Shown here: one piece after another, positions 40,843 through 52,296 of the stretch | How positions within the stretch are numbered: position 1 is the first letter of the stretch | Layout: every line of letters begins with the position of its first letter | Source: Byssothecium circinans | Taxonomy: Eukaryota; Ascomycota; Dothideomycetes; Pleosporales; Massarinaceae | Direction: 5' to 3' | Length of the DNA: 64,000 nt | Assembly (NCBI GenBank): GCA_010015675.1 | Contig: ML976998.1 | Span: 201,437 to 265,436, forward strand | Program-made: the position numbers and the translations under genes | Notes under the pieces: model-generated | What the model was told of the DNA's origin: nothing | The model's database searches: none | What the model saw: the letters and a program-made list of their open reading frames with translations, nothing else

Positions 40843-43800
40843 TCAGAGCTGAGTTGTTACTTGAGATGCAGCCGAAGACTCATCGAGGAGTCTACCCAGA
40901 AGACTGCGAACGTCGTGCACTCGGTTGTGACCGGCGAGCCTACAACATCTCATCCTCCGAGGCTGGACGATAGTGGTCACCATCTTTTCTGTCTTCTTCC
41001 AGTCCATCCAGTATTCATAGTCCGCCTGCTTATCCAGTTCTGACCCCTCCTGTTGTAGCCGGTCGTTGTAGTTCGTCATATATTCCCACGACAGCTCATA
41101 GAAACTAGTATTGACATATTCGACGCCTTCGGCAGACGACCATTTCGAGGGCAGATACTTCAAAGTTCGATCAAAATGGCCATTGTGCTTGATATTAAGC
41201 GCCTTGGCCTCCCGAAGAGGCGCCTCATTCACGACCTTGCCAGAAGGGCTGATAACGTCATCGGTCGGCTCGGGCTGAGGCGCCGTTCGGAGGATGCTGC
41301 GCGGCTTTGCGGCAGTCTTGTGTGGATTCGCGTGGAAACTGTCGTCGTTGCGGAGGCTATCGATGTCGGCGTCATCGCGGATGTAGACGTCTTCGCGGAA
41401 TTGGACTCCTTGGGCGGCTGGACGACTGCTCCGCTTCGGACCTACGGGAGGATTTAGAGTCGTAGGCAGAAAGGTGATATCTCCGGGATATAAGACGCTC
41501 CATTCGTCGGGCTGATTGTGACATCGATCAGCACTGTCGTAGGCGCAGCTCTGAGTCTCGCCCTGAAGTTCCTGCAAGGTCGTCCGCTGATCCGACGCAG
41601 CCCACAGCTCGAGAGCCTCCTTTGTAGTGTTGGGAGAACCTTCCAGCTCGAGAGTGTCATCAAACATGTCAAGATCTTCGTTGGATCTCCATGACTCCTC
41701 TACTTGGACCCACCCTTTACATATGTCGACCCAGTTGTAAACCTTGCTCATAGCAGCCCTCCACTCCTCTGTACCTTCCAGGTACTCCTCCCGGTCTTCG
41801 TCAGTCTTGGCGCTGAGCTTCCAGCTAGTGAGGCCGCCGTTGGCATCGATCTCGCCCTGGTACGCGTCGGCATCGTCCATCAGATACTGAAGCTGGCAGG
41901 AAGGACATCTCTCATGAGAAAAGTGGGCAAGTGCTGGATGGATGATGTGGTAGCATCTGCGAGCTCTAACCTTGGAAGCACCGTTGTTGGAAGTGATGTT
42001 ATCGGACTCGCTGGTCTCGGTACTAGATGTAGACGTGTATTCGCTCTCATTGGGTATGGAGAAGCTCTTATTTACACCGTCAATTTGGGCATCGTTGCCA
42101 ATGTTCTCGGAAGAGGTGGCCTCATCGATGTCCATGGCATCCACAGGCTCCACGGCATACACAGGCTCCACGGCATACACAGCGTCCCGCTCATCCCACT
42201 GCTTAGCCTCTTCTTGCAGATATCTTATGTAGGTTTGATACACCTGCCATGCATGATCTGTGGTGAAGGTAGGCGTAATGCGACGGGGAGAAATGTGGCC
42301 GCTCGTATTGACATTCTTCTTGTGCTCAGGAACCGAATATTTGCGGTCTAGATGGACCTCCCCACGAGCCAAGTGGCGAGTCGGCCGGCCTGTGACCGTG
42401 TTGCCAATAGGCTCTACGTCCACGTCGGTTTTACTGATCATGGAACTCATTTTAGGAACCGGACCGAGCTGAGGTTGAGCCTCCAAGTTTGTGCGAAGAG
42501 CGCTGCGTAACTTGACAGCATTCTTCTGCGGGGTAACGTGGAAGCTGGCAGATTTGCGAAGGACATCGACATCCGCCTCCCGGCGAATAGAGACCACCTT
42601 GTCAAATCGTACGCGTTTGGTCGGGCCGGGACGCTTGGGTCCGTCTGCCACTTTTGCAGGATAGTTAGGCCTAGGATCCATCTCACCCTTGTAGTACTCG
42701 CGGTACTTGAAGGCCATGACTTGGTCATGGACGCGGGAGGCTCGGTCGAATTTTGTCTGCACGTAGCTGTTCTGCAACCGCAGTATACCATCCCTCGCCT
42801 CTTGAATTTCTTCCCACCAGTCTAGCGTCTGCACAGCGCTGAACGGCTGCCATGGGCCTCGATCCGTCTCCTCATCATCAAGGTTATTAGACGCCCATTC
42901 CTTCTCCAAGCCATACCATTCTTCGCATTGGGCAATCAAGTCATAGAGCATGGCATTCCACCGCCTCCATCGAGAGCAGGCCGCGTCGTAAATCTTCTTT
43001 GGAATCTCCCTCCCAATTTTGATACTATTGACTCTGGACTTCCATGCCAGCCAACCACCACGTGACTCGAACTCTTTGACTCGGTGTTCAATGCGTTCGA
43101 CGATGAGGTTGAGCTCGCACCTCGGACAGTACCTGAAATTGGAGTAGTCGGTGATGCCGGGATGGATAGCGTGACCGCACTTCCATGCTTGAAGGGTTCG
43201 GGTGCCGTCAGGATGAACAATCCACACATTGGGAGGGTGGCCGGCGTCGTCCCTCTCCATCTCCTCCTCTTGTTCTGCAGATATATCGTCATGATGGACG
43301 TATTTCACCGAGACTAGCTCTTGCTCTTCCGATCCACCGTCGGAATCATCGTTGCTGAGCGAATCGAATTGGGTCCCGAGATCAGTCTGCTCGGGAAGAG
43401 GTGAAGAAATAACCTCGTCATCTGCCGGATTATCTTTGCGTTGCTCCTCTTGAGCCCATTCCTCGACGTGCTCCTCGATGGAGTAAGTAGGCTCAGCTGC
43501 TTTGTCTTCGTGGGCGTCTTCATGGACGCTTTCCTGAGCCTCTGCATCGTTCTGAGATTCGTGCACGTCTTTATCAACCTCTTGAGTGATTTTCTGACCC
43601 TTGAGCCCTGCAAGTGACTGGGCGGGCTGACGCTGGGTGCCTTGTAGGGCGGCGATCTGATCGGCAACGCCGCTCTTCTCTACTTGGTTGGACGGCTCAC
43701 CAGGCTCGGTCGGCTCGATAGTATCGTTCTCCTTTGCCTGGCTGAACGGCCTATTCGGAGTGTCATAGAGAGACGGCAGAGACTGAGGATGCGATGGCTT

Positions 43801-45132
43801 GGCCGGCTCGTCAAATAGGGACCGCACAGACTGAGATTCCAGAAGATTATGCATGAAGAAAGGACCCTTCATGGCCTTAGCCATCGTCGCATTGCCATCC
43901 CTTGGGCTCCTCTTGACGTTCTCGGCAGCACTAGAAGATACCTGGAAGGGGTTGGCCTTGGTGCGCTGTTCCGGATGAGCAGCAGGATGCCTTCCCGGAG
44001 CGTGAGAGGCGTCAGGTACAAGGTCTTTTGGCTTGTCATCTTTGAATTTCTTGAGCGGACGCGTGGTGGTGGAAGGGTCCTCGACGGCATTGTCCTCTTT
44101 TTGCGCCTTGCGCTTGCGGGACGGAGGTGAGGGGAAAGCGACTGGCGCCAGCTCATTCGGCTTTGGCGGTGCCCCTTCTTCCGGTTTTGACGATGAGGAT
44201 TCATTTGCCGTCTGCGGGGCCTGCACTTCTGGCTCTTGCGGATCCTTGGCTTCTGGTGGCTGCTGAGCCTGGACTTCTGACTTCTGCGGGGTCTTGACTT
44301 CCGGCTTCTGCGGAGCGTGCTCTTCTTCCACGTTCTGGGGCACCTGTGTGATCCGAGCCTCGACCTGTTCTGTTTGGTGAACTAACTGTTCGTCCACAAG
44401 CTTCTCCTCTCGCATCTTCTCTGCCTTCTTTTCAGCCTGGTCTTTGATCCACTTTGCTATGTATCCTTCCGGCTCCTCTTTCTCTTTCTCTTGCGGCGCA
44501 TTCGGCTTCAAGAGGCTCTTTGGCTTCTTGATCACACGAGCGCCGATGGCAACATTCTCCTCCTCAATCTTGTCATCCCCATCTACCTTGCGCTTGCGAA
44601 ACTGAGGCAGGGGTAAAAGCGAGGATGAACCATTTGTCGTCGATGATGTACCATTGGCGTGTTGCGTAGAGGTGTTGGCCAGCGCGCCAGAGAAATTGGC
44701 GACGCATTGAGTTGACGGCGATGGCGACGGGATATACATGCCGGGCATTGGGTACTTGACAGGATGCTGCGACGGCGGCGTGACAGTAACGGGCGCCGCA
44801 CCGGTATTTGCGGCACCCTCAGGTGACGGCGGCGAAGGGAGATACATGCTGGGCACAGAGTACTTGATCGGATATTGTGACGTCGGCGTCATAGGCATGG
44901 GCGAGTGCGCGCCGGCTGCTGGGACGACGTGCGGATGAGGCCCCAGTCCTGTCAAGTTATTCGGTTGGTCCTTCTTCTCGATCGTCGAAGAGGGCGGTTG
45001 TGTACGCGGCATCGTCTGCGCTGGCAGCGGCGTTGTAGACGAGTCGATATGCCGTGTACTATCCAGAGGGGCATTAGAAACGGGGGACTCAATGCTGGGC
45101 TGCATTTTTGAATTGCTCTGAAAGCTATCCAT
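40843..45132 (-). CDS. Large orphan protein with two copies of a Cys/His module and a VxF/SFH/LRT module
   Basis: A single ORF of 1,429 residues from ATG 45132. The first 600 residues are low-complexity (Pro/Ser-rich, then Lys/Glu-rich, with several KKPKSLLK-type basic patches and a PEV-Q/K-AQ repeat). After that the protein is a tandem duplication of two modules. Cys/His module: C652-x-H654-x2-H657-P-x11-C669-P-x-C672, and again C1060-x-H1062-x2-H1065-P-x10-C1076-P-x-C1079; both are followed by a helical GG-L-x-W/S-W-K segment and a Trp-rich helix. Second module: KRVRF at 839-843 and GVQF near 1242-1245, each followed by V-x-I-R, AD-x-D-x-LR, SFH and RS-x-LRT. I do not recognise the family; zinc binding is an inference. 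Confidence 0.75.
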   Translation of the reverse strand: MDSFQSNSKMQPSIESPVSNAPLDSTRHIDSSTTPLPAQTMPRTQPPSSTIEKKDQPNNLTGLGPHPHVVPAAGAHSPMPMTPTSQYPIKYSVPSMYLPSPPSPEGAANTGAAPVTVTPPSQHPVKYPMPGMYIPSPSPSTQCVANFSGALANTSTQHANGTSSTTNGSSSLLPLPQFRKRKVDGDDKIEEENVAIGARVIKKPKSLLKPNAPQEKEKEEPEGYIAKWIKDQAEKKAEKMREEKLVDEQLVHQTEQVEARITQVPQNVEEEHAPQKPEVKTPQKSEVQAQQPPEAKDPQEPEVQAPQTANESSSSKPEEGAPPKPNELAPVAFPSPPSRKRKAQKEDNAVEDPSTTTRPLKKFKDDKPKDLVPDASHAPGRHPAAHPEQRTKANPFQVSSSAAENVKRSPRDGNATMAKAMKGPFFMHNLLESQSVRSLFDEPAKPSHPQSLPSLYDTPNRPFSQAKENDTIEPTEPGEPSNQVEKSGVADQIAALQGTQRQPAQSLAGLKGQKITQEVDKDVHESQNDAEAQESVHEDAHEDKAAEPTYSIEEHVEEWAQEEQRKDNPADDEVISSPLPEQTDLGTQFDSLSNDDSDGGSEEQELVSVKYVHHDDISAEQEEEMERDDAGHPPNVWIVHPDGTRTLQAWKCGHAIHPGITDYSNFRYCPRCELNLIVERIEHRVKEFESRGGWLAWKSRVNSIKIGREIPKKIYDAACSRWRRWNAMLYDLIAQCEEWYGLEKEWASNNLDDEETDRGPWQPFSAVQTLDWWEEIQEARDGILRLQNSYVQTKFDRASRVHDQVMAFKYREYYKGEMDPRPNYPAKVADGPKRPGPTKRVRFDKVVSIRREADVDVLRKSASFHVTPQKNAVKLRSALRTNLEAQPQLGPVPKMSSMISKTDVDVEPIGNTVTGRPTRHLARGEVHLDRKYSVPEHKKNVNTSGHISPRRITPTFTTDHAWQVYQTYIRYLQEEAKQWDERDAVYAVEPVYAVEPVDAMDIDEATSSENIGNDAQIDGVNKSFSIPNESEYTSTSSTETSESDNITSNNGASKVRARRCYHIIHPALAHFSHERCPSCQLQYLMDDADAYQGEIDANGGLTSWKLSAKTDEDREEYLEGTEEWRAAMSKVYNWVDICKGWVQVEESWRSNEDLDMFDDTLELEGSPNTTKEALELWAASDQRTTLQELQGETQSCAYDSADRCHNQPDEWSVLYPGDITFLPTTLNPPVGPKRSSRPAAQGVQFREDVYIRDDADIDSLRNDDSFHANPHKTAAKPRSILRTAPQPEPTDDVISPSGKVVNEAPLREAKALNIKHNGHFDRTLKYLPSKWSSAEGVEYVNTSFYELSWEYMTNYNDRLQQEGSELDKQADYEYWMDWKKTEKMVTTIVQPRRMRCCRLAGHNRVHDVRSLLGRLLDESSAASQVTTQL

Positions 45133-45530
45133 TGCTGCACGTGGGTTGAGATTGAGTAGGAATACGCAGGCTGGTATTGTGCCTCAACGTCGTTTTTTTG
45201 AGGTTGAGTGCCAGCATGTGCGAGGCGGGGTGGTGACTGTCAGGGATGGAGAGTGAGTGCCGTAAAATATAGGAAGGGACGCGTGCAAACGCGTGAATCA
45301 CGTGAATCACGTGATGCTAGCGCGGGGAGTCAGAGGCATGGACGTGCCGCGCTGCGCAAAGGGGAACATGATACTGCAAAGGCTGTTACTCGAGTAGTGC
45401 GACGGAATATTCTTGCAAAGCTGCGAAGGGGAAACGGTATTAAGAAACTTGCCCGAATAGTATTGACAGTTGAAAGTATTTACAGTGAAAGAGATCAGCA
45501 TACACCCACCATCCGCATACCATCACCGCC
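45133..45530. other. Intergenic region
   Basis: 398 bp that include the promoter of the 1,429-aa gene. A duplicated CGTGAATCACGTGAATCACGTG-like sequence at about 45291-45312 forms overlapping near-palindromes with CACGTG. No gene is visible. Confidence 0.45.
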
Positions 45531-47186
45531 TTACTCCACGCACTCCCAGTTTGCCATGTCCTTCGCGTCGCCGCCCTTGTACTTGTTGCGTCTCGGATAT
45601 CTGCAGTGAGCCCTCTTGTACTCAACACCCGCGCTCTGTTGGCCGTTGTTCCATTTCACACCGACGACGGTCTCGGGGGCGTTCCCATTTTCCACCCAGT
45701 CGACCATAGCCATGAGGATGTTCTCGCTCGGCTCCATGCTCCCTATCGATCCGGGACCTTGGCCAATGACGGAAGCTCCTTTACCACCAAAGCAGTGCCC
45801 AGTTCCACTGACGCGGAAGTAGCGGTAGAATGCGTCCAGCTCCGCAGGCGACGAGTTCATAGTCTTCAAAACGTGCTCGTAGTAGCGCGGGGAGTTTTCA
45901 GAGCTGATAATAGCGTCTTCCTGACCATGCCAGTGCAGAATCTTTGCGCCCCGGTCCCGAACCCCACTGAGATCACCCTTCCATGTCTGGATATTGAAGG
46001 GGTCGATGCGAGCGGCATTCTCATAATCGGTGACGTTGATCTTCGTGGGGTCCCAGTTAGGGTCATTGTAGATGGCGTACCGGAACCAGTCGGTCGTGTA
46101 CGGGAACGGTTGGCTGTTAAAGAGGATGGAAAAGGCCTGCTCTTCAGCTCCTGGCTGCAGGCGAGGGTATATAAGCGATCCATCTGAAGCCAGCAGCGGA
46201 GAGTAGATCTCGTTCACAGTGTCGACTTGATCCTGTGTCAGACAAGACGAGCTATTTGTGCTGCTGCCGCAGAGAAGACCTGACGCTGTGTAGTTACAGA
46301 TCGACGCATCTTCAAGAATGCCATCAGCGTAGTTATCAAGCATGTCGCATTGTTTGAGCACATCGGCGTGGACTGTGGACCACAACTCCCGGGGAACAAA
46401 TGTCGACGAGTTGGCGGGGCCGGTGATGGGATAGAAATGACCACTCCAAGAGGTGAGGTTGTCAAACGAGAATGCTGGCGCACCGGCAATGATGCCGTCG
46501 AAATCCTCCGGGAAATCCTGAGCCTCCTTGAATCCTTGACGCCCTCCTGTGGAACAGCTAAAATAGTATGATTTCTTGTGCGCAGAGCCATAGAATGTCT
46601 CGCTGACTTGTTTGCCGACTACCACGCTCGTGTGAAGACTGCTAGAGTTAGCAAGATCCTGGACGATTTTCCAACACACTTACGAGCGATACGCAAAGTC
46701 TTCCACGACATCAGGATTGTTGAGGAATGCACCCCCACTCGTTCCATTATGCCCGTTGTTGTCAGCAACGGCCGCAAAACCAAGGCCCGAAGTGTAAGTC
46801 AGATAGTCGTAATTGATGCAGCCAGCCAATCCCCCGTTGCCGGCGCTTAAGAATCGTCCGGTCCAGTTCGAAGGTAGCCAGGCCTCCGAGTGGATGCCCG
46901 AGCGATTCGACGTAGTGACATAAAGAGACACGCGACAAATGTCTGCGGCAATCTGTTGATATGGCTGTCTTCCGCACGTGGCGTTGAATTCAGGCAGACT
47001 GAGGTTGGTTCCGGCGGGGACGAATTCGGAGAAAAAGACGGTTGTGTTCTCAATTTGGATTTGGGATGCGATGGAAGCGCATTTCGACTCAAAGTCACCC
47101 GCGCCGTTTTGTCGTTGCTGGAGTACGCTTGCGAAGGCGCCCCCAGCATTGAGCAGGAACAATTGGAACCAGTTTGTAAACATCAT
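45531..47186 (-). CDS. Secreted tannase/feruloyl esterase family enzyme
   Basis: Secreted serine esterase that releases ferulate from plant cell wall polysaccharides or hydrolyses gallate esters. Two exons (47186-46684, 46638-45531) with a 45-nt phase-2 intron (GTAAGT...AGCAG, CTAAC branch site) give 536 residues. The frame is open to 47219 from a TTG, so the ATG at 47186 was chosen; it starts a hydrophobic signal peptide (MMFTNWFQLFLL). The nucleophile is Ser197 in CSTGG, the family C-S-x-G-G motif. The Asp is in HWHGQEDAI and the His in SGTGHCFGG. Several N-glycosylation sequons occur. All catalytic residues are present. Tannase and feruloyl esterase B cannot be told apart by eye. Confidence 0.93.
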
Positions 47187-50100
47187 CTTGAAGGAATTGG
47201 AGAGGTGAATGGCGGTCAAGATGATGTTTCATGGGAACTGGCATTTTATATGCTTGACGATCCCCTTGGGGATCCCTTACTCGTCCAGAGGGGGCGAGTA
47301 CCTGCATGACAGTGCTACGGTCGGTCGCCCCAACCTGGGGCAACCAGGAAGAGAAGACATCGACCTCCCAAAGCTAAGCTAGGGCTTCCCCGGGTTTTCA
47401 AGCGAATCGTCCGGGGAAACTACGGCATGAGGTGTGGCGTAATGCATATGCAGTCGATGATCAACGACCCGCTAGTGTACCCCACTTGCGGCAAACCTGT
47501 TCGGCATGTCAAAACATTATTTTGTTTATCCATCCTTGAAGGTAGCGGGTTACACGTAATAATGGACCCTGGAAGCAGGGGCGGTCGTCATTTTGATGAA
47601 TGCGCGGGCACTCGGTGTATTGACCACCGAGGTCATGTGGCTTGTGCTTTCCTGACATGTGGAGGTCCCGATAGCCACACACGCGGCGATTTAGAGGGGA
47701 CGAGCGCAATAAATATTTTTTCGAAACGTGTGAATGAAGGATCCGGTGTGATAGTGCTGTGATAGTCCGTTGTGATTCGGCAATGACCCCACAAAAGCAT
47801 TTCGAAACGAGACCCACCCTAACCCGCATTACGAAGGTAGTCTTCGCGTGCAAATAGTGATTTGCTAGGCCGCATGCGGTTTATTATACAATGGGTGACT
47901 TTCAGAACTAATTAGGTCACATGCTCGGCAAGATCCCAGTTTTAGCCAATCAACGATAGATTGTCACACAATTTCCCGAGCACGTGACGGAATTAGTTCT
48001 GAAAGTTGCCCTTTGTAATCCATCGCGCTGTCTATCGACCTCTGGACCGTCTCAACCGCCACTTCGGGCCGCATTGATCTCGGTATGAACCTAATCGCGG
48101 TTCGCACCAAGTCGGGTCGTGCAAGGTTCTGTGGGCCCTTGCGCATGCGGGCGTACTGAACCGGTTGGGAAGAAATTGGTATGCACGCTTTTTCACCGAG
48201 AACTTGCGTGGCTGTGAAATATTGGGCGGAGCAGTTGGCTGGGTTCAGACCGGAGTGCGTAAGGTTCATCTATCTTCGGTATCAATCTATGGAGAGTATC
48301 GATGGTACTCCTTCTCCGATGCTCGGCAAAGTGATCATCATACGATCATTGAGTGAATCGAGTTATCTTTCTGTGCCTGCATGGTCACAACGGTCTCCTC
48401 GAAGCTCCTCGCATTGACTGTATAAGGTAAACGTCTAGGGTCACTATTTCGCCGAGCTGTAAGAATCTTTGCCAGCGTGAGCCGGTACAGAGGACGCAGA
48501 CTCTCAATGGCCAGATTCCCCGTTATCCTATCCTCATCCCTTACAGGGAGCCGTTGAGAGTGTAGTACGTATGCTGAGTGCAAAGCTGCAGTGAACTGGG
48601 CAGCGATAGCGAGATTTGATCCTTATGTGCCTTTTCAGCCGCGTGGTGATTACGCTCAGTAGTTATAGCTTTGGGTGGAGTTTGCTTTTCTGAAACAAAG
48701 CTCACTGGCTAAGTGGGGTGACGTGTTTCTCGAAATCCAGTTTGCGACGCTATAGATCACCCTCTTGGCCTTGATCCTTGAACAAAGACCGCATGCCTGG
48801 CGAAATTTCCAACACTGATACTGTCCGAATCCAAGAGGGAGAAAGTAGCCGCCGGGTGTCGACTGCGTCGGGTTCGGGAAGATAGGTCCTACGTATGCAT
48901 AACGGAGGCCACCCAAATTGATGCAAGTTGCATGCAGACCGTTGGGAGCTCTACTACATAGGCTACCTCGGGCGTTTTATTTGGAGATCTGGGAGATAAT
49001 CTGGCGATCGAGGAGGAACTTCTCCTGCGGCTCGCGGTTTTTCTTCACCCAGTGCTGTTTATCGTGTCTCCATTTCATTACAATATCTCTTTGAGTAGGG
49101 CATGTTTCAAAAGTGAATGTTGTATACTTTCCGCCTTGCCAATTGCGTTCCCAGGCGGTATGCGCCTTGGAAAGGCCTGCTGCTCATTGGTCGAACCCTG
49201 GCTCATATGCGGAGTCCCCTTTCTAGGAGGCGTAGGGGGCTGCCGGGGTATCAGCATCTATTCAGAACTCTCTTGGCCGTAGGGCCGGTAAGTGGTCATG
49301 AAACGAACTGGGTATCCTGGTAGGCGGTTTGGCAGACGTAGGTCTCTGTAAGGAAGGGATGTGGTCGAAATGGGCGTTGAGGCTGAAGCATTGCGACGGT
49401 CTTTACAGTGTGCAGCAACCGAATATAAATTAGGATGGATTGAGATGGAATTGGGCTGGTTGTTGGTGGGATGAAGCGTGATATAGTGGTGCGATGCAGC
49501 CTGGTGAGGAAGGACCACTTTCTGCTTACTAACGCAATCCCCGTATCTTCCCGGCTTCCGTTTCACCTCCACGCCTCCAGTCAACCCTCCACTCTGCCAC
49601 CGTTTGGAAGGGAGCATCCAAACAATATGTAAGATCACTCGGCGGCTTCAACCGGAAGAGATAGCATTTCCCGACGCCATGATACATCATCCGCAAGAAC
49701 GTCAAAGTCGTCACTTCGACAACTGCCAGCGGCATATAAACCTCACCGCGATCGCACACGCTCATTCTAAATTTATTGAAATATGACAGCAAACAACCTC
49801 GCATATTCAAGTCACCGCAGGCAATACGTGGCTTCGATTAAGAACTCAAATAACACCAATGCAAAGCCTCCGTGCTCACCTCTACATTCACATATACAGC
49901 CAACGAAAATATCCACGACAGAGCTGGCGAACTCGTGGATTGCATACCGTTTACCGTCAGTTGGGGCCAACCGGTTGACGTCCTCGGCATGTGAAGGATA
50001 ACAGCTCAGCAATGCGCTGCACGGACAACAGTAATTATTCACGGTTTCAGATCTTCCACCTGCCTCCATGGTACATATATATAAGGCATGTACCGCAGCA

Positions 50101-50201
50101 TAAAAGGTGCTCTCACTTAAGGATAATACTCCAAACAAGGGCATTCAAATACGAAGCAACGCCTTACACCTGCAAAATCAGTAGGCTCTAACATTCTCAA
50201 T
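47187..50201. other. 3.0-kb region without recognisable genes
   Basis: Short ORFs on both strands have no supportable content. It contains an inverted repeat at 47893-48011 (separate entry). The segment from about 48,000 to 49,800 has mixed base composition and no long ORF. The last 100 bp carry a TATATATAAGG at about 50076-50086, about 120 bp upstream of the AAA+ gene start, a plausible TATA box. Confidence 0.5.
47893..48011. repeat. Imperfect inverted repeat, 36-bp arms, 47-bp spacer
   Basis: The left arm at 47893-47928 contains ACTTTCAGAACTAATTAGGT and CATGCTCGG; the right arm at 47976-48011 is its reverse complement with about five mismatches (CCGAGCACGTGACGGAATTA, then GTTCTGAAAGT). The outer flanks continue weakly (TACAA / TTGTA). 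The arms could form a cruciform or mark a small MITE-like element. No target-site duplication could be established. Confidence 0.8.
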
Positions 50202-52296
50202 ATGCCTCCCTCAAGCCACGCCAGCGACGCTGCAAAAGAACCCAATCAACCCACGGTTCACGATCATAAACACGACGACAAGAAACCGTCCAATCCATTC
50301 TTCCAGTTCTTCGCCAAGAAGAAGCCCGTTGAAGAACATGACTGTGAGTTCTGCAACCCAGAACAGAAGAAAAAACCCAGCAAACGCATCGAAAGGGTCG
50401 ATGAAGTGTAAGTCTGTCTTATCTTTGGCAAGATGAGAAAGCTAAACGGTCATAGGTACAGCAAAAGTCAGCGACAGACTATATTCCTCCCGACCTCCGA
50501 TGCCCAGCGTAAAGCCGAAAACCCCAGAACCGTGTTGAAGGTACGTCGCATTATTAACGAGGATGGCAAGCACACCAAAACGGAGATCGACCTCACCTCG
50601 GCGATTCTTCAACGAACTCTGTCGGAGATGTTTGAGGAAGCTCGAGGCTACAATCTCAACTCGACCCCTCCTGTAGCCACCCCTGAGCTCATGTTTCATG
50701 CTCGTACCGGTTTGAAAGAGAAGATTGACGAAGAATCAGCCAAGGCCAAGCCGGATGGCGAACTTGCGGGTGTGCTGTGTGCTGCACTCCAGTACTTTGA
50801 TGAAGATTTCGGTTCCACACTAGCATCTTTGAAATCCCTCACGGAGCAAGACGAGATCACATTCAAGCTGCTGTGGACATTGTTTCCTCCCGAAACAATT
50901 GTCTACACCAGATCGAACATGCTTCAAGAAGACCAGCTGCTAATTTGTGAGTCGGTTGAATACAAAGAACTGAAAGACGGATCCAAGGTGCTCATGATGG
51001 ACTGCCGATTGATATCACACGATGGAGTAGTTCTAGGATGGCTAGGGGATGTGATCAAGATCGAAGAATTCGAGGGTGCAAAGAAAGTGCAGGAATTGAA
51101 GTGCTTCCCGTTCAGCCGGCACGCAAAGCAAGATGAGATTAGTGCGAGATTACTTGAACGTGGCAAGCGCTTCACTGAGCTCAGTTCTGCGGCTTTTTGT
51201 GATTACAAAGGGCAGACTATTGGGGAAAATACAAGAATAATCATCAATGGGAGGTACAAACCAATACTGGTACATGTAAGGACTCCTAACCGCTCCTGAA
51301 CGAAGATATAGTCTAATACTGTGGCTCAAGGTATCTGGAAGAATCATGCTCGATCCTGTAACATTCTACCAACAGAACACTGCCTCCGACCTGTTGATGT
51401 ACGATGTTGTACGAAAGGTTGACACCTCTTCCATGACTGACGAGGACTTCTTGTTCTGCGATCACAAAGTTCCCGGCTTCAGCTTCCGTCAAAAGCTATG
51501 GTGCTTACTCGCTGTATCAAACACGAGCCCCATCGTCTGGAACGAGGACGCCTTTTCGAAGCTCGTTTTGGAACCCAAGAGGCGCGCCCTTATCCACACA
51601 CTTGTCAAGAGTCACAGAAACGCCAACGATACCTTCGACGATGTGGTGAGTGGCAAGGGTCGCGGTCTTGTGGGACTGTTAAGTGGCAACCCCGGTGTTG
51701 GCAAGACATTGACTGCCGAAGTCGTCGCCGAAGTCACCAAACGCCCGCTGTACATGCTGAGTGCTGGAGAGCTAGGTACCGATATTGATGTCGTGGAAGC
51801 CAAGCTAGACACGGTGCTTGAAATCACTCGACTGTGGGGCTGTGTGCTTCTTATCGACGAAGCCGACGTCTTCCTCCAGGAGCGCGATATCCACAGTCTC
51901 CAGCGAAACGCCCTAGTCTCCATCTTTCTCCGCCGCCTCGAATACTTCCAAGGCGTACTGCTCTTGACTACGAACCGGAAGAGCACTATTGATACTGCCT
52001 TTGAAAGCCGTATTCACTTCAAGTTGCACTACCCAGATCTTACTGCCGCGTCCCGCTTGGAGATTTGGCAGAACTGCCTGGCTGGTGCTTCGGCTGCTTC
52101 AGTTGACGTTCAACTTCAGGACAGTGACTTGCAGCAGCTAGCTGAAGTGGATATCAATGGACGGCAGATCAAGAATGCGGTTGCTTGTGCGGTGTCCGTC
52201 GCCTTGCAAGAGAAGAAGGCGGTGACGATGGAGGGCGTTGAGGTTATGCTGGGCATGATCGCTAACTCGGATGAAGATCAGTCGGGTGCTGGTTAG
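50202..52296 (+). CDS. AAA+ ATPase with N-terminal DUF7025-like region
   Basis: Three exons (50202-50407, 50456-51275, 51331-52296) with introns of 48 nt (phase 2) and 55 nt (phase 0) give 663 residues. The first 60 residues are Pro/His/Lys-rich. A beta-rich region at about 70-345, ending in PILVHVSGRIMLD, is typical of the uncharacterised domain found in front of many fungal AAA ATPases. The AAA core has Walker A GNPGVGKT at 461-468, Walker B VLLIDEADVFL with D518 and E519, a sensor 1-like LLLTTNRKSTID and a sensor 2-like GRQIKNAVACA. These proteins are abundant in ascomycetes and their substrates are unknown. The active site is intact. Confidence 0.88.

Noticed and set aside
47964..48583. 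Short minus-strand ORFs near the inverted repeat
   Set aside because: No protein family and ATG contexts are poor.
49529..49810. 93-aa minus-strand ORF
   Set aside because: No recognisable content and no supporting signals; chance ORF is likely.
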